64,000 nt of DNA from Blastopirellula marina DSM 3645 (GCF_000153105.1 NZ_CH672376.1:968982-1032981), one strand, 5' to 3'. Positions 23,413 to 32,919 are shown, counted from the stretch's first letter. The notes: a model not told the origin generated them from the letters alone. Numbers and translations are program-made.

Positions 23413-24907
23413 CTGCATGATCTCCCCTTAGTTTCTGGAACAACTCAGCTGCTTGAAGCTCCAGATCTAAGTAAGTTAACGGAAGCATTTGTAAACGCAA
23501 TCGCGCTTCATCGTGTTTCCAGTCAAATTTTACGCCTGTTTTCTTGTCACTTCGAACAACGTCATATCCAGACGACAATTTCATCGAAAAAAGGTCAAAA
23601 AATTTGCGCGGGCCGATTCCAAAAAAGGGCTCGAACTGAGCTTTGTCTGCATTTGAAGATTGTGCATCAAACAAGACGGAGTCTTGGTGGAAATCAAACG
23701 CCTTGCTCTTTTCGTACGGCTCAATAAAAACCACCCTTTTGATTCCAGCCGCCAGGATATGTTTTGCGCAATTGTGGCAGGGAAAGGTGGTACAGTACAG
23801 AGTTGCTTCTTTGGGGGAAAGATGATTCCTCGCACATGACGTGAGTGCGTCCATTTCTGCGTGAACAACGCGACCATATTCTGTGAGATCGCCAATCGGA
23901 GATTCTTTTGATGACAGAACGTCGCGCAACTCATTTGGCGGTATCCCCCGTCTTTCTCCTAACTCCACTATCTTATCGATGATCGCTTTTTGTTCTTTCT
24001 TATTGGAGTCGATTCCACGGGTAAAGTCCCTTCCATTGGGAAAGTCCGTTAAGCGACCAAGCTCGTCGCGTTCTGGCCAATATAAGCCTCCCCCTGCTTT
24101 TGGGCAGTCATTCGCGCCTGTTGCCAGAATCTGAGAATCTCGGGCAATTACGGCGCCAACTTGACGTGATAAATCCGCCGATCGAAGTGCTGCGGCGAAA
24201 GCGAAGAACATTGCGTATTCATCAAAACTCGGCGTATGAAACGGATGGCCAAATAGAAGCTCAGTAATTCGTCTAATTTCTGACTTCAAAAGGTCATCGT
24301 TGCCATCGAGTTTCACAAAAAAGTCGGATAGATAAAATGTGTCTTCCAGTCTTTGTCCATGTGGAACAATGTTCTCTTTGGAATCCCTTTCGATGAGCAA
24401 CTTTGCATCGACAGTTTGAATATCTTTGCTGCACAGCTCCTCTATTCTTCTTGCTTCTTCCGCATGCACGCCGAGCAATACAAATCCACTTGAATAAATT
24501 TGGCGAAGTCGTTCGACTTCCTCGGGACGCTTCAATGAATTGACAATGAATGCCTTTTGATACTGAGGAGTCTGAGGAAGGCTGCGTGACGAAGCAATTA
24601 ATGTCGCAGCCCCTAACGCAAGTATTGAGTTGTCTTTGGATTTCCGCCGCGCCTCGTTTCCAGCATGCATTAGGTTGCGGACGCGATCGCATTCGTCATT
24701 TTCATTGAATACCACCGTTCCAAACAGTGGTATTACTTGCCCAGAAATCTTTACATGGACTACATCGTATCCCATTCGACGCAACTGCGCATCAAGGATT
24801 TCGCTTACTCGTGAAAGGTCCGTTCCAATTGCGCCCACGAGGCCAACGACGAGTTCGGAGTCAACGTTATGAAGATTTTGGATCGGATCGATCATTTCGG
24901 CTTGCAT
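23405..24907 (-). CDS. avcD: Anti-phage deoxycytidylate deaminase fused to a P-loop domain (AvcD/DcdV type)
   Basis: About 500 residues from the ATG at 24907. The N-terminal P-loop-like domain starts VVGLVGAIGTDLSRVSEIL (from about residue 20), an atypical Walker A. The C-terminal half is a zinc deoxycytidylate deaminase: HAEMDALTS (His349, Glu351) and FPCHNCAKHILAAG (Cys377, Cys380). This fusion is the layout of AvcD/DcdV, which drains dCTP/dCMP pools during phage infection. In Vibrio and E. coli the protein is held inactive by a small RNA, AvcI, encoded just upstream. The gene is A+T-rich (27 of 60 bases G/C at 24541, against 37 of 60 at 22561), a sign of transfer. A TTG at 24964 would extend it by 19 residues but lacks a good ribosome site. 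Catalytic residues are intact. Confidence 0.85.
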   Translation of the reverse strand: MQAEMIDPIQNLHNVDSELVVGLVGAIGTDLSRVSEILDAQLRRMGYDVVHVKISGQVIPLFGTVVFNENDECDRVRNLMHAGNEARRKSKDNSILALGAATLIASSRSLPQTPQYQKAFIVNSLKRPEEVERLRQIYSSGFVLLGVHAEEARRIEELCSKDIQTVDAKLLIERDSKENIVPHGQRLEDTFYLSDFFVKLDGNDDLLKSEIRRITELLFGHPFHTPSFDEYAMFFAFAAALRSADLSRQVGAVIARDSQILATGANDCPKAGGGLYWPERDELGRLTDFPNGRDFTRGIDSNKKEQKAIIDKIVELGERRGIPPNELRDVLSSKESPIGDLTEYGRVVHAEMDALTSCARNHLSPKEATLYCTTFPCHNCAKHILAAGIKRVVFIEPYEKSKAFDFHQDSVLFDAQSSNADKAQFEPFFGIGPRKFFDLFSMKLSSGYDVVRSDKKTGVKFDWKHDEARLRLQMLPLTYLDLELQAAELFQKLRGDHADE

Positions 24908-25004
24908 GATGTTCACTCGATACGGATTGATGTATTGGCAACAATCTATATCGCAAAACACCAATGTTCAACAAGTTTTAAGAGAGGCGCTTTATGGCGC
25001 CCAA

Positions 25005-25047
25005 GAAATAACCGAAGCCGATGGACCGGAGAAATCCATCGGCTTCG
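25005..25047 (-). terminator. Rho-independent terminator of the Pro-rich secreted protein gene
   Basis: A perfect 13-base-pair stem (25013-25025, CGAAGCCGATGGA, with 25035-25047) is followed on the minus strand by GTTATTTCTT. It lies about 30 bases after the stop at 25076. Confidence 0.75.
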
Positions 25048-25075
25048 CCCTCCTGGGAATTGGGGGAATGTCGCG

Positions 25076-25795
25076 TTACGGCAGCATGTAGCGGAAAAAG
25101 TTGCGTACCGGCTGGTTGTCGACGTAAACCTTGGGCTGGCCGTATAAGCCTTGGCCGACGCTGAAATCGGCGGGGATGCCGGCCACCGGCAAGATCGGAC
25201 GATAGGTCGTATTGAATCGAACCGGCGGCGGAGTCACGACGGTCGGACCGGTAATCACCGGCGACTGCGTCGTGATAATCGGTGCAGGCGCCGAGTAGCT
25301 CGCCGGTGCAACCGATGGAGCCGGCGAATAGCAAACGGCCGGGCGAACGCCGGGATTGGTCGGAACAGGCGCCGAAAAGGTGGTGGTGGACGGCAGCGGT
25401 GCGGCGTAGCTGGTCGACGGAGCTTGCGTCACCACGCGCGGCGGCACGTAGTTGGGCGGAGCTTGTTGATTTTGCGGAACCGGCGCCAGGGAAGGAGCAT
25501 AGTCGGCGGCATTGGAGTTACTCGCGGACGACTGCGACTCGCTGGCGTAGAACATCGTTCGCTGCACTTCGCTGGGCGCCGAGTTGGAGGTTTGCAACGG
25601 TCCTTGCTCGTACCACGGAGCGGCCGTCGTACCAAGCGAAGCGCCAACCGGCTTGGCCGTCACGATGTTCCGCGCGATCGGCTGCACGTATTGCGGAGAG
25701 ACCTGATGAAAACGATCGGGCCGCGGCGTTTGCGCGGCGGCGATCGCCGGGATCATGATAGCGGCGGAAAGTGCAAGCAGTATCGAGCGTCGCAT
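25076..25795 (-). CDS. Secreted Pro/Ala/Thr/Ser-rich protein
   Basis: About 239 residues from the ATG at 25795, which has GGAGAACC just before it. MRRSILLALSAAIMIPAIAA is a clear signal peptide, with cleavage probably after AAAQ. The mature part is low-complexity, rich in Pro, Ala, Ser, Thr and Val (PSLAPVPQNQQAPPNYVPPR; APIITTQSPVITGPTVVTPP), and ends with a more ordered YGQPKVYVDNQPVRNFFRYM. No family is recognised; such proteins in planctomycetes may be wall- or stalk-associated. A longer frame from 25924 is unlikely because it would place the signal peptide internally. It is transcribed alone and ends in a terminator. Confidence 0.75.
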   Translation of the reverse strand: MRRSILLALSAAIMIPAIAAAQTPRPDRFHQVSPQYVQPIARNIVTAKPVGASLGTTAAPWYEQGPLQTSNSAPSEVQRTMFYASESQSSASNSNAADYAPSLAPVPQNQQAPPNYVPPRVVTQAPSTSYAAPLPSTTTFSAPVPTNPGVRPAVCYSPAPSVAPASYSAPAPIITTQSPVITGPTVVTPPPVRFNTTYRPILPVAGIPADFSVGQGLYGQPKVYVDNQPVRNFFRYMLP

Positions 25796-26043
25796 TTTGG
25801 TTCTCCGTGGCGAAGGCCTTTTCGTTTTTACACGTCGACAGTGACATAGTGCAACGTTCGTGCCGACGGTCAAGCAATTCGTGTTGCTATCTAGAGACGC
25901 GTCGAAAAGCAGCGAACAGGGCAATCGCCGATAAAGGCAACGACCTCTTGAGGTTGGCCTCGCTATCGCATCGAGCTAGCGATCCTTGAAAAAAAATAAT
26001 CACGCGCAAAGTTGGTCACTTGTAATGATCGTGACGCGCGTAA

Positions 26044-27618
26044 CTATTTCAAACTTGGTCGTTTGCCTAAGAAAAAAACGACCGCGATGAGCGTCGCCGC
26101 GCCAACCGCATGGCAGACCCAAACCGAAGCGCCCAGCGCAACCGGCAAAGTTCCGCAAACGATGCTAGCGACGCCGACTGTCATCGCGTAAGGCATTTGC
26201 GTATTTACGTGGGCGATATGATTGCACCCGCACGCTTGCGACGACAAGATCGTCGTGTCGGATAGCGGCGAGCAGTGGTCGCCAAAGATGGCGCCGGCCA
26301 GCACGGTGCCGACGACTGCCGCCAGCAACGGTGAAGTTTCGAGCGAGACTCCGTTGTCGAGCATTAAGTTATAGGTGAGCGGAATCGCGAGCGGCATGAC
26401 GATTCCCATCGTTCCCCAACTGGTTCCGGTTGAAAAAGCCATCGCAGCGGCGACCAAAAAAGTGACCGTCGGCAGTAGCCACAGCGGGATCGATCCGCTG
26501 GTCAGTTCGGCCAGATAAAGTCCGGTTCCTAGTCCGGCGTCGCCGCCGCTGGTTGTCGCCGCCAGAGCGCCGGAGAGCCACAAAATCGCCAGCGCCGGGG
26601 TCATCGCCAAAGCGCCTTTGAACATGCCCCACAAGAGCGTAGCGACGGGAACGACCTGCTGAGGCGGAATCATCAACAGCGCAATCGCGTTGCCGGCGAG
26701 CGCGCCATAGATCAACGCATCGTACGACCCAGCGTTGCCGAAGATGTTGGCCCAGGTCGGTTCCAATTCATCGGCGGTTACTTTTTGCATGCCCGAGTAA
26801 TAGAGCCACCAGGTCACGACGGCGACGGTTGTCAGGATGGGGAGCGCGGCGTTGAGCCAGTGACTCGATACGCCGGCCTCCTCTTGCGGAGCTGCAAACA
26901 ACAAGTCGTTGCTCGACTCCTCATCCAGGCATTTCCGTTCGGCGGTCAGCATCGGTCCGAAGTCGCGCTCGAATCCGGAGATCAAAAAGACGAACAAGAT
27001 CGCCCACAACGGATAAAAGCGAAAGGGAATGCTGGCTAGAAAAAGCTCGATCCCTTCCAGCTGAAATCCAGCGGGCAGGCCCCCAATTCCTTCGCCGATA
27101 TAGTCGATCTCGACTGCGACCCAGGTCGACACCAACGCCAAGCCGGCGACCGGTGCGGCGGTCGAATCGATCAGAAAAGCGAGTTTTTCCCGCGAGATCT
27201 TCAGCCGATCGGCGAGTGGACGAGTCGTTCCGCCCAGCAGCAGCATGTTGGCGTAGTCGTCAAAGAAGATCGCCAGCCCGAGGAGAGAGATCAAGACTTG
27301 TCCGCCGCGGCGAGATTTCGCCCACGGCAGAACGCGCTCGACCAAGCCGCGCATGCCGCCGGTGACGGTGATTAGTCCGACCATCGCGCCCATCGACAGC
27401 GTAAAGGCGAACGCCTTCAGCTTGTCGACGTTCAGCAAGTTGCCCCCCAGGTATTCGACGACCAGCGTATACCCGGCCGCGATCGGATATCCGTCGCGCA
27501 CCAGCAGTGCGCCTAGGACGACGCCGACGAAGAGGGAAATCAGAATGCGTCGCGTCGTCAACGCGAGAACAATGGCCGTTAAAGGAGGAAGTAAGCTGAT
27601 CCAACCGTGATGTTCCAT
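26044..27618 (-). CDS. Na+/H+ antiporter, NhaC family
   Basis: About 524 residues with 11-12 membrane helices, beginning MEHHGWISLLPPLTAIVLAL. Family segments include GLAIFFDDYANMLLLGGTTR (the conserved DDYAN loop), RLKISREKLAFLIDSTAAPV and ATGFSTGTSWGTMG-like AMAFSTGTSWGTMGIVMPLA, plus GDHCSPLSDTTILSSQACGC. It exchanges sodium for protons across the inner membrane. The ATG at 27618 shares a base with the TGA of the upstream histidine kinase gene (TGATG), so the two are translationally coupled. A longer frame from 27744 would run through that kinase gene and is rejected. Confidence 0.92.
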   Translation of the reverse strand: MEHHGWISLLPPLTAIVLALTTRRILISLFVGVVLGALLVRDGYPIAAGYTLVVEYLGGNLLNVDKLKAFAFTLSMGAMVGLITVTGGMRGLVERVLPWAKSRRGGQVLISLLGLAIFFDDYANMLLLGGTTRPLADRLKISREKLAFLIDSTAAPVAGLALVSTWVAVEIDYIGEGIGGLPAGFQLEGIELFLASIPFRFYPLWAILFVFLISGFERDFGPMLTAERKCLDEESSNDLLFAAPQEEAGVSSHWLNAALPILTTVAVVTWWLYYSGMQKVTADELEPTWANIFGNAGSYDALIYGALAGNAIALLMIPPQQVVPVATLLWGMFKGALAMTPALAILWLSGALAATTSGGDAGLGTGLYLAELTSGSIPLWLLPTVTFLVAAAMAFSTGTSWGTMGIVMPLAIPLTYNLMLDNGVSLETSPLLAAVVGTVLAGAIFGDHCSPLSDTTILSSQACGCNHIAHVNTQMPYAMTVGVASIVCGTLPVALGASVWVCHAVGAATLIAVVFFLGKRPSLK

Positions 27619-28457
27619 CAATCCGCTTTCGCAGGGCTTTCGGTCGACAAATTCCAAGGGATTTGCAGGCAAAGCTGCGCCCCATGTTTGTCGTAATTTT
27701 GGAAGGTAACCGTGCCATGATGGGATTGGGCGATCGTCCAGCATTTGGTCAGGCCAAAGCCGAGACCGCGGCCTGCTTCGCGACCTGAATAAAAAGGATC
27801 AAACGCTTGGCTACGAACTTCGGCTGGGGCGCCGGGTCCGGTGTCTGCGATCGAGATAGCGCAATGATCTTGTTGGGCCGCGACGGTGACGATGATTTCG
27901 CCGGCGGCGCCGACCGCTTCTAGACTGTTTTGAATCGCTGCGGCGACCGCCGCCGAAATCTGTACGCGATCGGCGATCAGCGTGAGCGACGCCGGACCGT
28001 GAAAGCAAATGGAAGTCGACTGCAGCTTGGCGACGTCGGTCAACGAATCTAGGACTTCGGCGACCGCAGCGACCACATCAAACGGAGCGCGCTGCGGGGC
28101 GGAAGGTCGTGCAAAGAGCATGAGATCGGCGATCATCGCGTGGCCGCGCATCGCTTGAGCGTAGATCGTCGCTAACTGTCGACGTCGCTCGGGGTCGGCT
28201 TCGTGCAGCAGCAGCGATTGGGCCCGGCTGGCGATGTTGGCCAGCGGGTTGTTGATTTCGTGACTAGCGCCGTAAGCAAGTTGTTTGACGGCGGTCAGTT
28301 TGGCGTCGCGAAACAGCGTTGATAAGGTGGGCGCCAACGTGGCGCTGCTCTGCAGTTGTTGCGACACTTGATCGCGCAGTTGCGGCGATAGCTCCGCTAA
28401 GACGGCGTCGAGCAAACGGCCGACCAACGGATCGTCATCGCAGGCGGATTGCAGCAT
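27618..28457 (-). CDS. Soluble histidine kinase
   Basis: The 279-residue kinase has no membrane segment. After about 65 residues of helical N-terminus comes HisKA with QLAYGASHEINNPLANIASR (phospho-accepting His at about 67), a NtrB-like H box. The ATPase domain follows: ISADTGPG-type SIADTGPGAPAEV and RGLGFGLTKCW. The stop is fused to the start of the NhaC gene (TGATG), which points to joint expression and perhaps to control of ion balance. The HTH-receiver gene lies directly upstream on the same strand, but a strong terminator separates them. Confidence 0.85.
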   Translation of the reverse strand: MLQSACDDDPLVGRLLDAVLAELSPQLRDQVSQQLQSSATLAPTLSTLFRDAKLTAVKQLAYGASHEINNPLANIASRAQSLLLHEADPERRRQLATIYAQAMRGHAMIADLMLFARPSAPQRAPFDVVAAVAEVLDSLTDVAKLQSTSICFHGPASLTLIADRVQISAAVAAAIQNSLEAVGAAGEIIVTVAAQQDHCAISIADTGPGAPAEVRSQAFDPFYSGREAGRGLGFGLTKCWTIAQSHHGTVTFQNYDKHGAQLCLQIPWNLSTESPAKAD

Positions 28458-28482
28458 CGTGCGGCCAACATCGTCGTATTAA

Positions 28483-28520
28483 CAAAAACGCGTATGCCGA
28501 GTTAGGCTCGGCATACGCGT
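28483..28520 (-). terminator. Rho-independent terminator of the HTH-receiver regulator gene
   Basis: A perfect 14-base-pair stem (28488-28501, ACGCGTATGCCGAG, with 28507-28520) has a 5-base loop. A run of T follows on the minus strand (28483-28487). Confidence 0.9.
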
Positions 28521-28570
28521 GAAGAATTTGGTCATCGGTCCGTGCGAAGCGTCAGCTTCACACGGCGGCG

Positions 28571-29152
28571 CTACATGGAAGTAACCGATTCCAGGTCCAA
28601 CATGCCGCATGCGCGATCGAGCAGAGCTTCGACCGAGAACGGCTTTTGGATGAAATCATTGGCGCCGGCTTCTTTGAGGTCCGCGACCTTGTCTTGTTCG
28701 ACCATCCCGCTAATACAGAGGATTTTGACATCCTCCATCGTGCGGTCTCCCCGAACTCGCTGGCAAACTTCTTTACCGTTGATATCAGGAAGCATAATGT
28801 CGAGAACGACAATGTCAGGGTGGAACTCTTTGACCAGCATTCCGGCGTCAAACCCGTTATTGGCGGTTTTGATGTCGAAACGACCGTCCCGTTCAAAAGC
28901 GTCGACCATCAATTCGACCAAATCTTGGTCGTCGTCGACGATCAGCACTTTCCGCTTACCGCTTTCCAACGCATCGGTTGGAATGCCGTTTTCTCGCATG
29001 AAACTGAAAAGTTGATCTCGCGGGATACGGCGAAAACGACTGCCGGGAACGCGGAATCCTTTCAATTGGCCCGAATCAAAGCATCGAATGATGGTTTGTT
29101 GGCTGACTTTGCAAATTTTGGCTGCTTCGCCAGTCGTAAAAACAGTCTTCAT
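28571..29152 (-). CDS. Response regulator with N-terminal excisionase-type HTH
   Basis: About 193 residues from the ATG at 29152 (GGAGAGGG upstream). The first 60 residues form a MerR/excisionase-like helix-turn-helix: FTTGEAAKICKVSQQTIIRC and GQLKGFRVPGSRFRRIPRDQ. The rest is a receiver domain with the acidic pair VLIVDDDQD, the phospho-acceptor Asp in DIVVLDIMLPDINGKEVCQR, and the Lys in FIQKPFSVE. DNA binding therefore precedes the receiver, the reverse of the usual order. It probably binds DNA and is controlled by phosphorylation. It ends in a terminator, with a soluble histidine kinase gene beyond that could be its partner. An upstream frame to 29308 adds no conserved sequence. Confidence 0.87.
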   Translation of the reverse strand: MKTVFTTGEAAKICKVSQQTIIRCFDSGQLKGFRVPGSRFRRIPRDQLFSFMRENGIPTDALESGKRKVLIVDDDQDLVELMVDAFERDGRFDIKTANNGFDAGMLVKEFHPDIVVLDIMLPDINGKEVCQRVRGDRTMEDVKILCISGMVEQDKVADLKEAGANDFIQKPFSVEALLDRACGMLDLESVTSM

Positions 29153-29781
29153 CAGGTAACACCCTCTCCCTAGCCACAGCCGGTACGGGACCGAAGAGAC
29201 TTCCCGCCCAGTTGTGTATGAGCTTGTGATGCAGCTCCTTCGTCCGTGTAAATCGAGCTGAAAGCTCGCTGATCGCTTTGTTTTTTGAAAGGTGTGTAAT
29301 CTCCACACCCTTCAGGTTTCGTTTATTTCCGCTGACCATCCGGTTGTACCGAAATTACCGAATTTGCCAACTGACGGAATTATATCGTTCAAAAAGGGCG
29401 CGTCAAGATTGATCTTTGAATCGCAAGCTGTTGTCTTTTAAGGACTTGCGAAACGAGTTCAGAATACGTTGCAAAGAAGCGGCGCAGCGCTGCTCGTCTG
29501 ACGACCAGCAATGACAGCGCTAGCACGCATCCGTCTAGAGTGCCGGATTGGGGGCGTAAATCCTGTTGTCCACGTAGGTTTCGTCGATCGGGCGGTTCGG
29601 GCGAGAGACAACCGACGGCGTGGGAAAAGCAGGCATGGCAAGACGCCGCAACTCGCACGGCGCTACAAAATTGTCAGCGAGCAAAGAATGTCGATTTTCG
29701 TGCAAGCCGAAACCAGATTTGATTGACCTGCTCATGGCCGATATTGACAATCAATGTGGGTAAGACGAGCGAGGATTCGTG
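29153..29781. other. Intergenic stretch, no firm gene
   Basis: About 630 bases. The left part is the upstream region of the HTH-receiver gene. At 29535-29750 the minus strand can encode 71 residues ending RPIDETYVDNRIYAPNPAL, which reads like protein, but start, ribosome site and family are lacking. I do not call it a gene. Confidence 0.35.
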
Positions 29782-30019
29782 ATGGCGAGCACTCGAAATC
29801 GATCTTTGACCGATGAGCTTTCGAGCATTCGTCAATGAAAACTGTGGTGACGGTACGCTCTATGCCGCTCCTAGCGAATTTGTCCGCGATTTGCTGTGAG
29901 AGCGGAAATCACCAATGGACGCTGCGCGAGTCCGCGATGCGATTCAAGTTGGACTGAGCGACGCGAAAGCGGGACGCGTCAAGCCTGCTCGTCAAGCGAT
30001 CAAGAAGTTGGCGAAATAA
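29782..30019 (+). pseudogene. Broken ParD-like antitoxin gene
   Basis: The ATG at 29782 opens MASTRNRSLTDELS, typical of the ribbon-helix-helix start of ParD antitoxins. A +1 shift at about 29825 is then needed to continue as FVNENCGDGTLYAAPSEFVR followed by DLL, an in-frame TGA, and then DAIQVGLSDAKAGRVKPAR and KKLAK with a stop at 30019. The order RHH, then G-x-Y-x-x-PSE-x-VR, then a C-terminal tail matches ParD. One frameshift and one stop make it non-functional. No ParE toxin gene is next to it; the downstream DNA is mnmG on the other strand. Confidence 0.65.
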
Positions 30020-30022
30020 TTC

Positions 30023-31855
30023 TCACGCCGCCGGCATCCGCCCCTCCAGATAAACCAGCAGCAGCGCAATATCGGCCGGCGTGATGCCGCTGATTCTCTC
30101 GGCTTGGGCCAGCGTGCCGGGGCGATGCTTGGCTAGTTTCTCGCGCGCTTCGGCTCGCATTTGAGATAGCCCTGTATAGTCGAACGAATCAGGGATCCGC
30201 TTGTCGGCCAGTCGCTTCTGCCGGGCGACTTCGGTCTGTTGGCGGACAACATATCCGGCGTATTTGATGTCGTAGGTGACTTGCTCAGCGACCGCGGCGC
30301 TGAACTGGGCGAGTTGCGGGTCGGCGGCGACCATCATCTCCCAGGTCGCCTCGGGACGCTTCAGGTACTTCTCAAGCGACGCTCCCTCGATACGACCTGT
30401 GGTGAGCAGCTTGCGGGCGGCCGTGATCGCGGTCTCCTTCTGCTCTAATCGATTCCAGCGATCACTGTCGATCATCCCACACGCGTGGGCGATCGGCGTT
30501 AACCGGCGATCAGCGTTGTCTTGCCGCAGCATCAAGCGGAACTCGGCGCGGCTGGTGAACATCCGATACGGCTCGTCGACGCCGCAGGTCACCAGATCGT
30601 CTATCAACACGCCGATGTAGGCTTGATCGCGTGAGAGAATCAGCGGCGGCTTATTCGCGGCGGCCAGGGCGGCGTTCGCTCCGGCGATCAAGCCTTGCGC
30701 GGCCGCTTCTTCATAGCCGGTCGTCCCGTTGATCTGCCCGGCGAAGTAGAGCCCGTCAACATCCTTGGTTTCCAGCGTCGGACGCAATTGGTCCGGCGAG
30801 CAATAATCGTACTCGACCGCATAGCCGTATCGCATGATCTCGGCCTTTTCCAGGCCGGGGATCAGCTTCAACATCCCGTCTTGGACGTCGCGCGGCAGAC
30901 TGGTCGAGATGCCGTTGACGTAAACTTCGCGCGTCCGGCGACCTTCCGGTTCGAGAAACAGCTGATGCTGCGTCTTGTCGCTGAAGCGAACGACCTTGTC
31001 TTCGATCGAAGGGCAATAGCGGGGCCCGCTTCCTTGAATCTGGCCCGAGTACATCGGCGCGCGATGCAAATTGGCGCGAATCAACTCATGCACCGCTTCG
31101 TTGGTGTGCGTAATGTGACAGGGGACCTGCTCCAGCGTCAGGCCGTCTGTCAGATACGAGAACGGTTGCGGCTGGTCATCGCCGGGCTGCTCTTCGACGG
31201 CGGCGTAGTCAATCGTGTTGGCGTTCAACCGAGCCGGCGTGCCGGTCTTAAAACGCTCGACCCGAAATTGGAGACGCTTCAATGCCTGACTGATGCCGGA
31301 AGAGGTTCCTTCGCCGCCGCGCCCGCCTGGGGTCTTGGCTTCGCCGGTATGCATGATCGCTGAGAGAAACGTGCCGGTTGTCAGCACGACGCGTGGCGCG
31401 CGATAGATGACGCCGCCGTGGACCAGAACGCCGGTCACCTGTTGGCGACCATCCACTTTTTCCGTCAGCAGATCGGCGACGATCTCTTGCCGCAGCGATA
31501 GGTTCGGCTGATCTTCGACCATCAGCTTGACTAGGTTCTGGTACGCTTTCTTATCGGCTTGGGCGCGTGGTCCATGCATCGCCGGGCCTTTGCGGCGATT
31601 GAGCAGCCGAAACTGGATGCCGGTCTCGTCAATCGCGCGGCCCATCACGCCCCCTAGCGCGTCGACTTCGCGGACGATCTGCCCTTTGGCGACGCCGCCG
31701 ATCGCCGGGTTGCAGCTCATTTGGGCGACGGTGTCGAGATTGGTCGTCAACAGCGCCGTTTTGGCGCCAAGACGCGCAGCGGCCAGCGCCGCTTCGGTTC
31801 CGGCATGGCCGGCGCCGATGATCAAGACGTCGTAGTGATAGATGATTTCGGTCAT
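30023..31855 (-). CDS. mnmG: tRNA uridine-5-carboxymethylaminomethyl modification enzyme MnmG (GidA)
   Basis: The 610-residue protein has the FAD-binding Rossmann motif [20 protein letters not shown] at the start. The MnmG signatures [20 protein letters not shown] and [15 protein letters not shown] follow, then [20 protein letters not shown] with the C-terminal [15 protein letters not shown] region. With MnmE it installs the carboxymethylaminomethyl group at the wobble uridine of several tRNAs, using FAD and methylene-tetrahydrofolate. Length is normal. No mnmE is in the window. The ParD remnant is three bases from its 3' end. Confidence 0.96.
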   Translation of the reverse strand: MTEIIYHYDVLIIGAGHAGTEAALAAARLGAKTALLTTNLDTVAQMSCNPAIGGVAKGQIVREVDALGGVMGRAIDETGIQFRLLNRRKGPAMHGPRAQADKKAYQNLVKLMVEDQPNLSLRQEIVADLLTEKVDGRQQVTGVLVHGGVIYRAPRVVLTTGTFLSAIMHTGEAKTPGGRGGEGTSSGISQALKRLQFRVERFKTGTPARLNANTIDYAAVEEQPGDDQPQPFSYLTDGLTLEQVPCHITHTNEAVHELIRANLHRAPMYSGQIQGSGPRYCPSIEDKVVRFSDKTQHQLFLEPEGRRTREVYVNGISTSLPRDVQDGMLKLIPGLEKAEIMRYGYAVEYDYCSPDQLRPTLETKDVDGLYFAGQINGTTGYEEAAAQGLIAGANAALAAANKPPLILSRDQAYIGVLIDDLVTCGVDEPYRMFTSRAEFRLMLRQDNADRRLTPIAHACGMIDSDRWNRLEQKETAITAARKLLTTGRIEGASLEKYLKRPEATWEMMVAADPQLAQFSAAVAEQVTYDIKYAGYVVRQQTEVARQKRLADKRIPDSFDYTGLSQMRAEAREKLAKHRPGTLAQAERISGITPADIALLLVYLEGRMPAA

Positions 31856-31988
31856 CGTTGCCCAGTTTACGATAGGTCGCAGCCGCGAAACGGGTTATTT
31901 TAGCTGGAGAGGGCATGTCGCAACAGGTTCGACCTGTCGCGGTTTGTCCGCTTTCCCCTCTCTCCTACTTCGAGCGAACGAGAATTTC

Positions 31989-32834
31989 ATGCTGTTGCGG
32001 TGGCTGGTCGGCAATTGGGTTCAAAACCAGGGACGCGGCCTGATTCAAGAGAAACTGAAGGCCCATGTCGCCGGAGAAGGGGAGCCGATCCATGCGCCTG
32101 AGACGCTTGAAGTCGCTTGTTTCTTCGCGCTGGGGATCGAATCGGGCGGATTGTACGACCTGCTAGAAACTCCCGAAACCATCCAGCATCCCGACTTTGT
32201 CGAACATCTCGGCCTATTGGATGGTCGCTTGATTGCGTTGGTCGAAACCGGAGTCGGCGGCAAAAAAGCACGGCGAACGACAGAGCAATACATCGCGCTA
32301 CGGAAGCCGCAGTGGATTGTTTCGTGCGGCTTTGCCGGCGGTTTGGCCGAACCGGTGAAGAAAGGGCAGGTCGTGATGGCCAACGCGGTGGTCCGAGCCG
32401 AGCGCGAAGAATTGGTAATTCCATTCTCGATGACCGCCGAGCAAGCGGCCAGCCAACCGGGGCTGCACGTTGGGCGTTTGTTGACGGTCGACAAGATCGT
32501 TCGTACGCCTGACCAGAAGCGACAGTTGGGAGATTTGCATGGGGCCATTGCGGTCGATATGGAGACTTATGCGACGGCGGACGCTTGTGTTGCGCAGAAG
32601 ACCCGTTTCCTGTCGGTGCGCGTGATTACCGACGCGGTGGATGACGAGTTGCCCAAGAACCTGGAACGGCTTGTCGAGCAGAACAGCACGGCCAAAATGA
32701 TCGGCGCTGCGGCCGCCGCGATCATCAATCGACCTTCCAGCGTGCAGGATATGTGGCGCCTGCGCGAGACCGCTATGAAGGCCAGCGATCGGCTGGCGCG
32801 GTTCCTTCAGGGGGTCGTTCCGCAGCTGAAGTAA
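31989..32834 (+). CDS. Nucleoside phosphorylase/MTA-SAH nucleosidase-like protein
   Basis: About 281 residues from the ATG at 31989. The PNP_UDP_1 fold shows in WIVSCGFAGGLAEPVKKGQV (base/ribose site) and AIAVDMETYATADACV, the conserved DMExxA segment, together with IALVETGVGGKKA. Members hydrolyse or phosphorolyse methylthioadenosine, S-adenosylhomocysteine or adenosyl-hopane-like substrates. The sequence does not decide between them. A longer frame from 31842 would cross the mnmG promoter region and is not favoured. It is divergent from mnmG and followed at 86 bases by a TPR gene. Confidence 0.8.
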   Translation: MLLRWLVGNWVQNQGRGLIQEKLKAHVAGEGEPIHAPETLEVACFFALGIESGGLYDLLETPETIQHPDFVEHLGLLDGRLIALVETGVGGKKARRTTEQYIALRKPQWIVSCGFAGGLAEPVKKGQVVMANAVVRAEREELVIPFSMTAEQAASQPGLHVGRLLTVDKIVRTPDQKRQLGDLHGAIAVDMETYATADACVAQKTRFLSVRVITDAVDDELPKNLERLVEQNSTAKMIGAAAAAIINRPSSVQDMWRLRETAMKASDRLARFLQGVVPQLK

Positions 32835-32919
32835 GGGGCGTCGCTTAACGATTGCTACGCCATCCTTATCCTGCTATCTTTGAGTCGTTCTTTTTCATTG
32901 CGCGTGGGTAAGGCGATCT

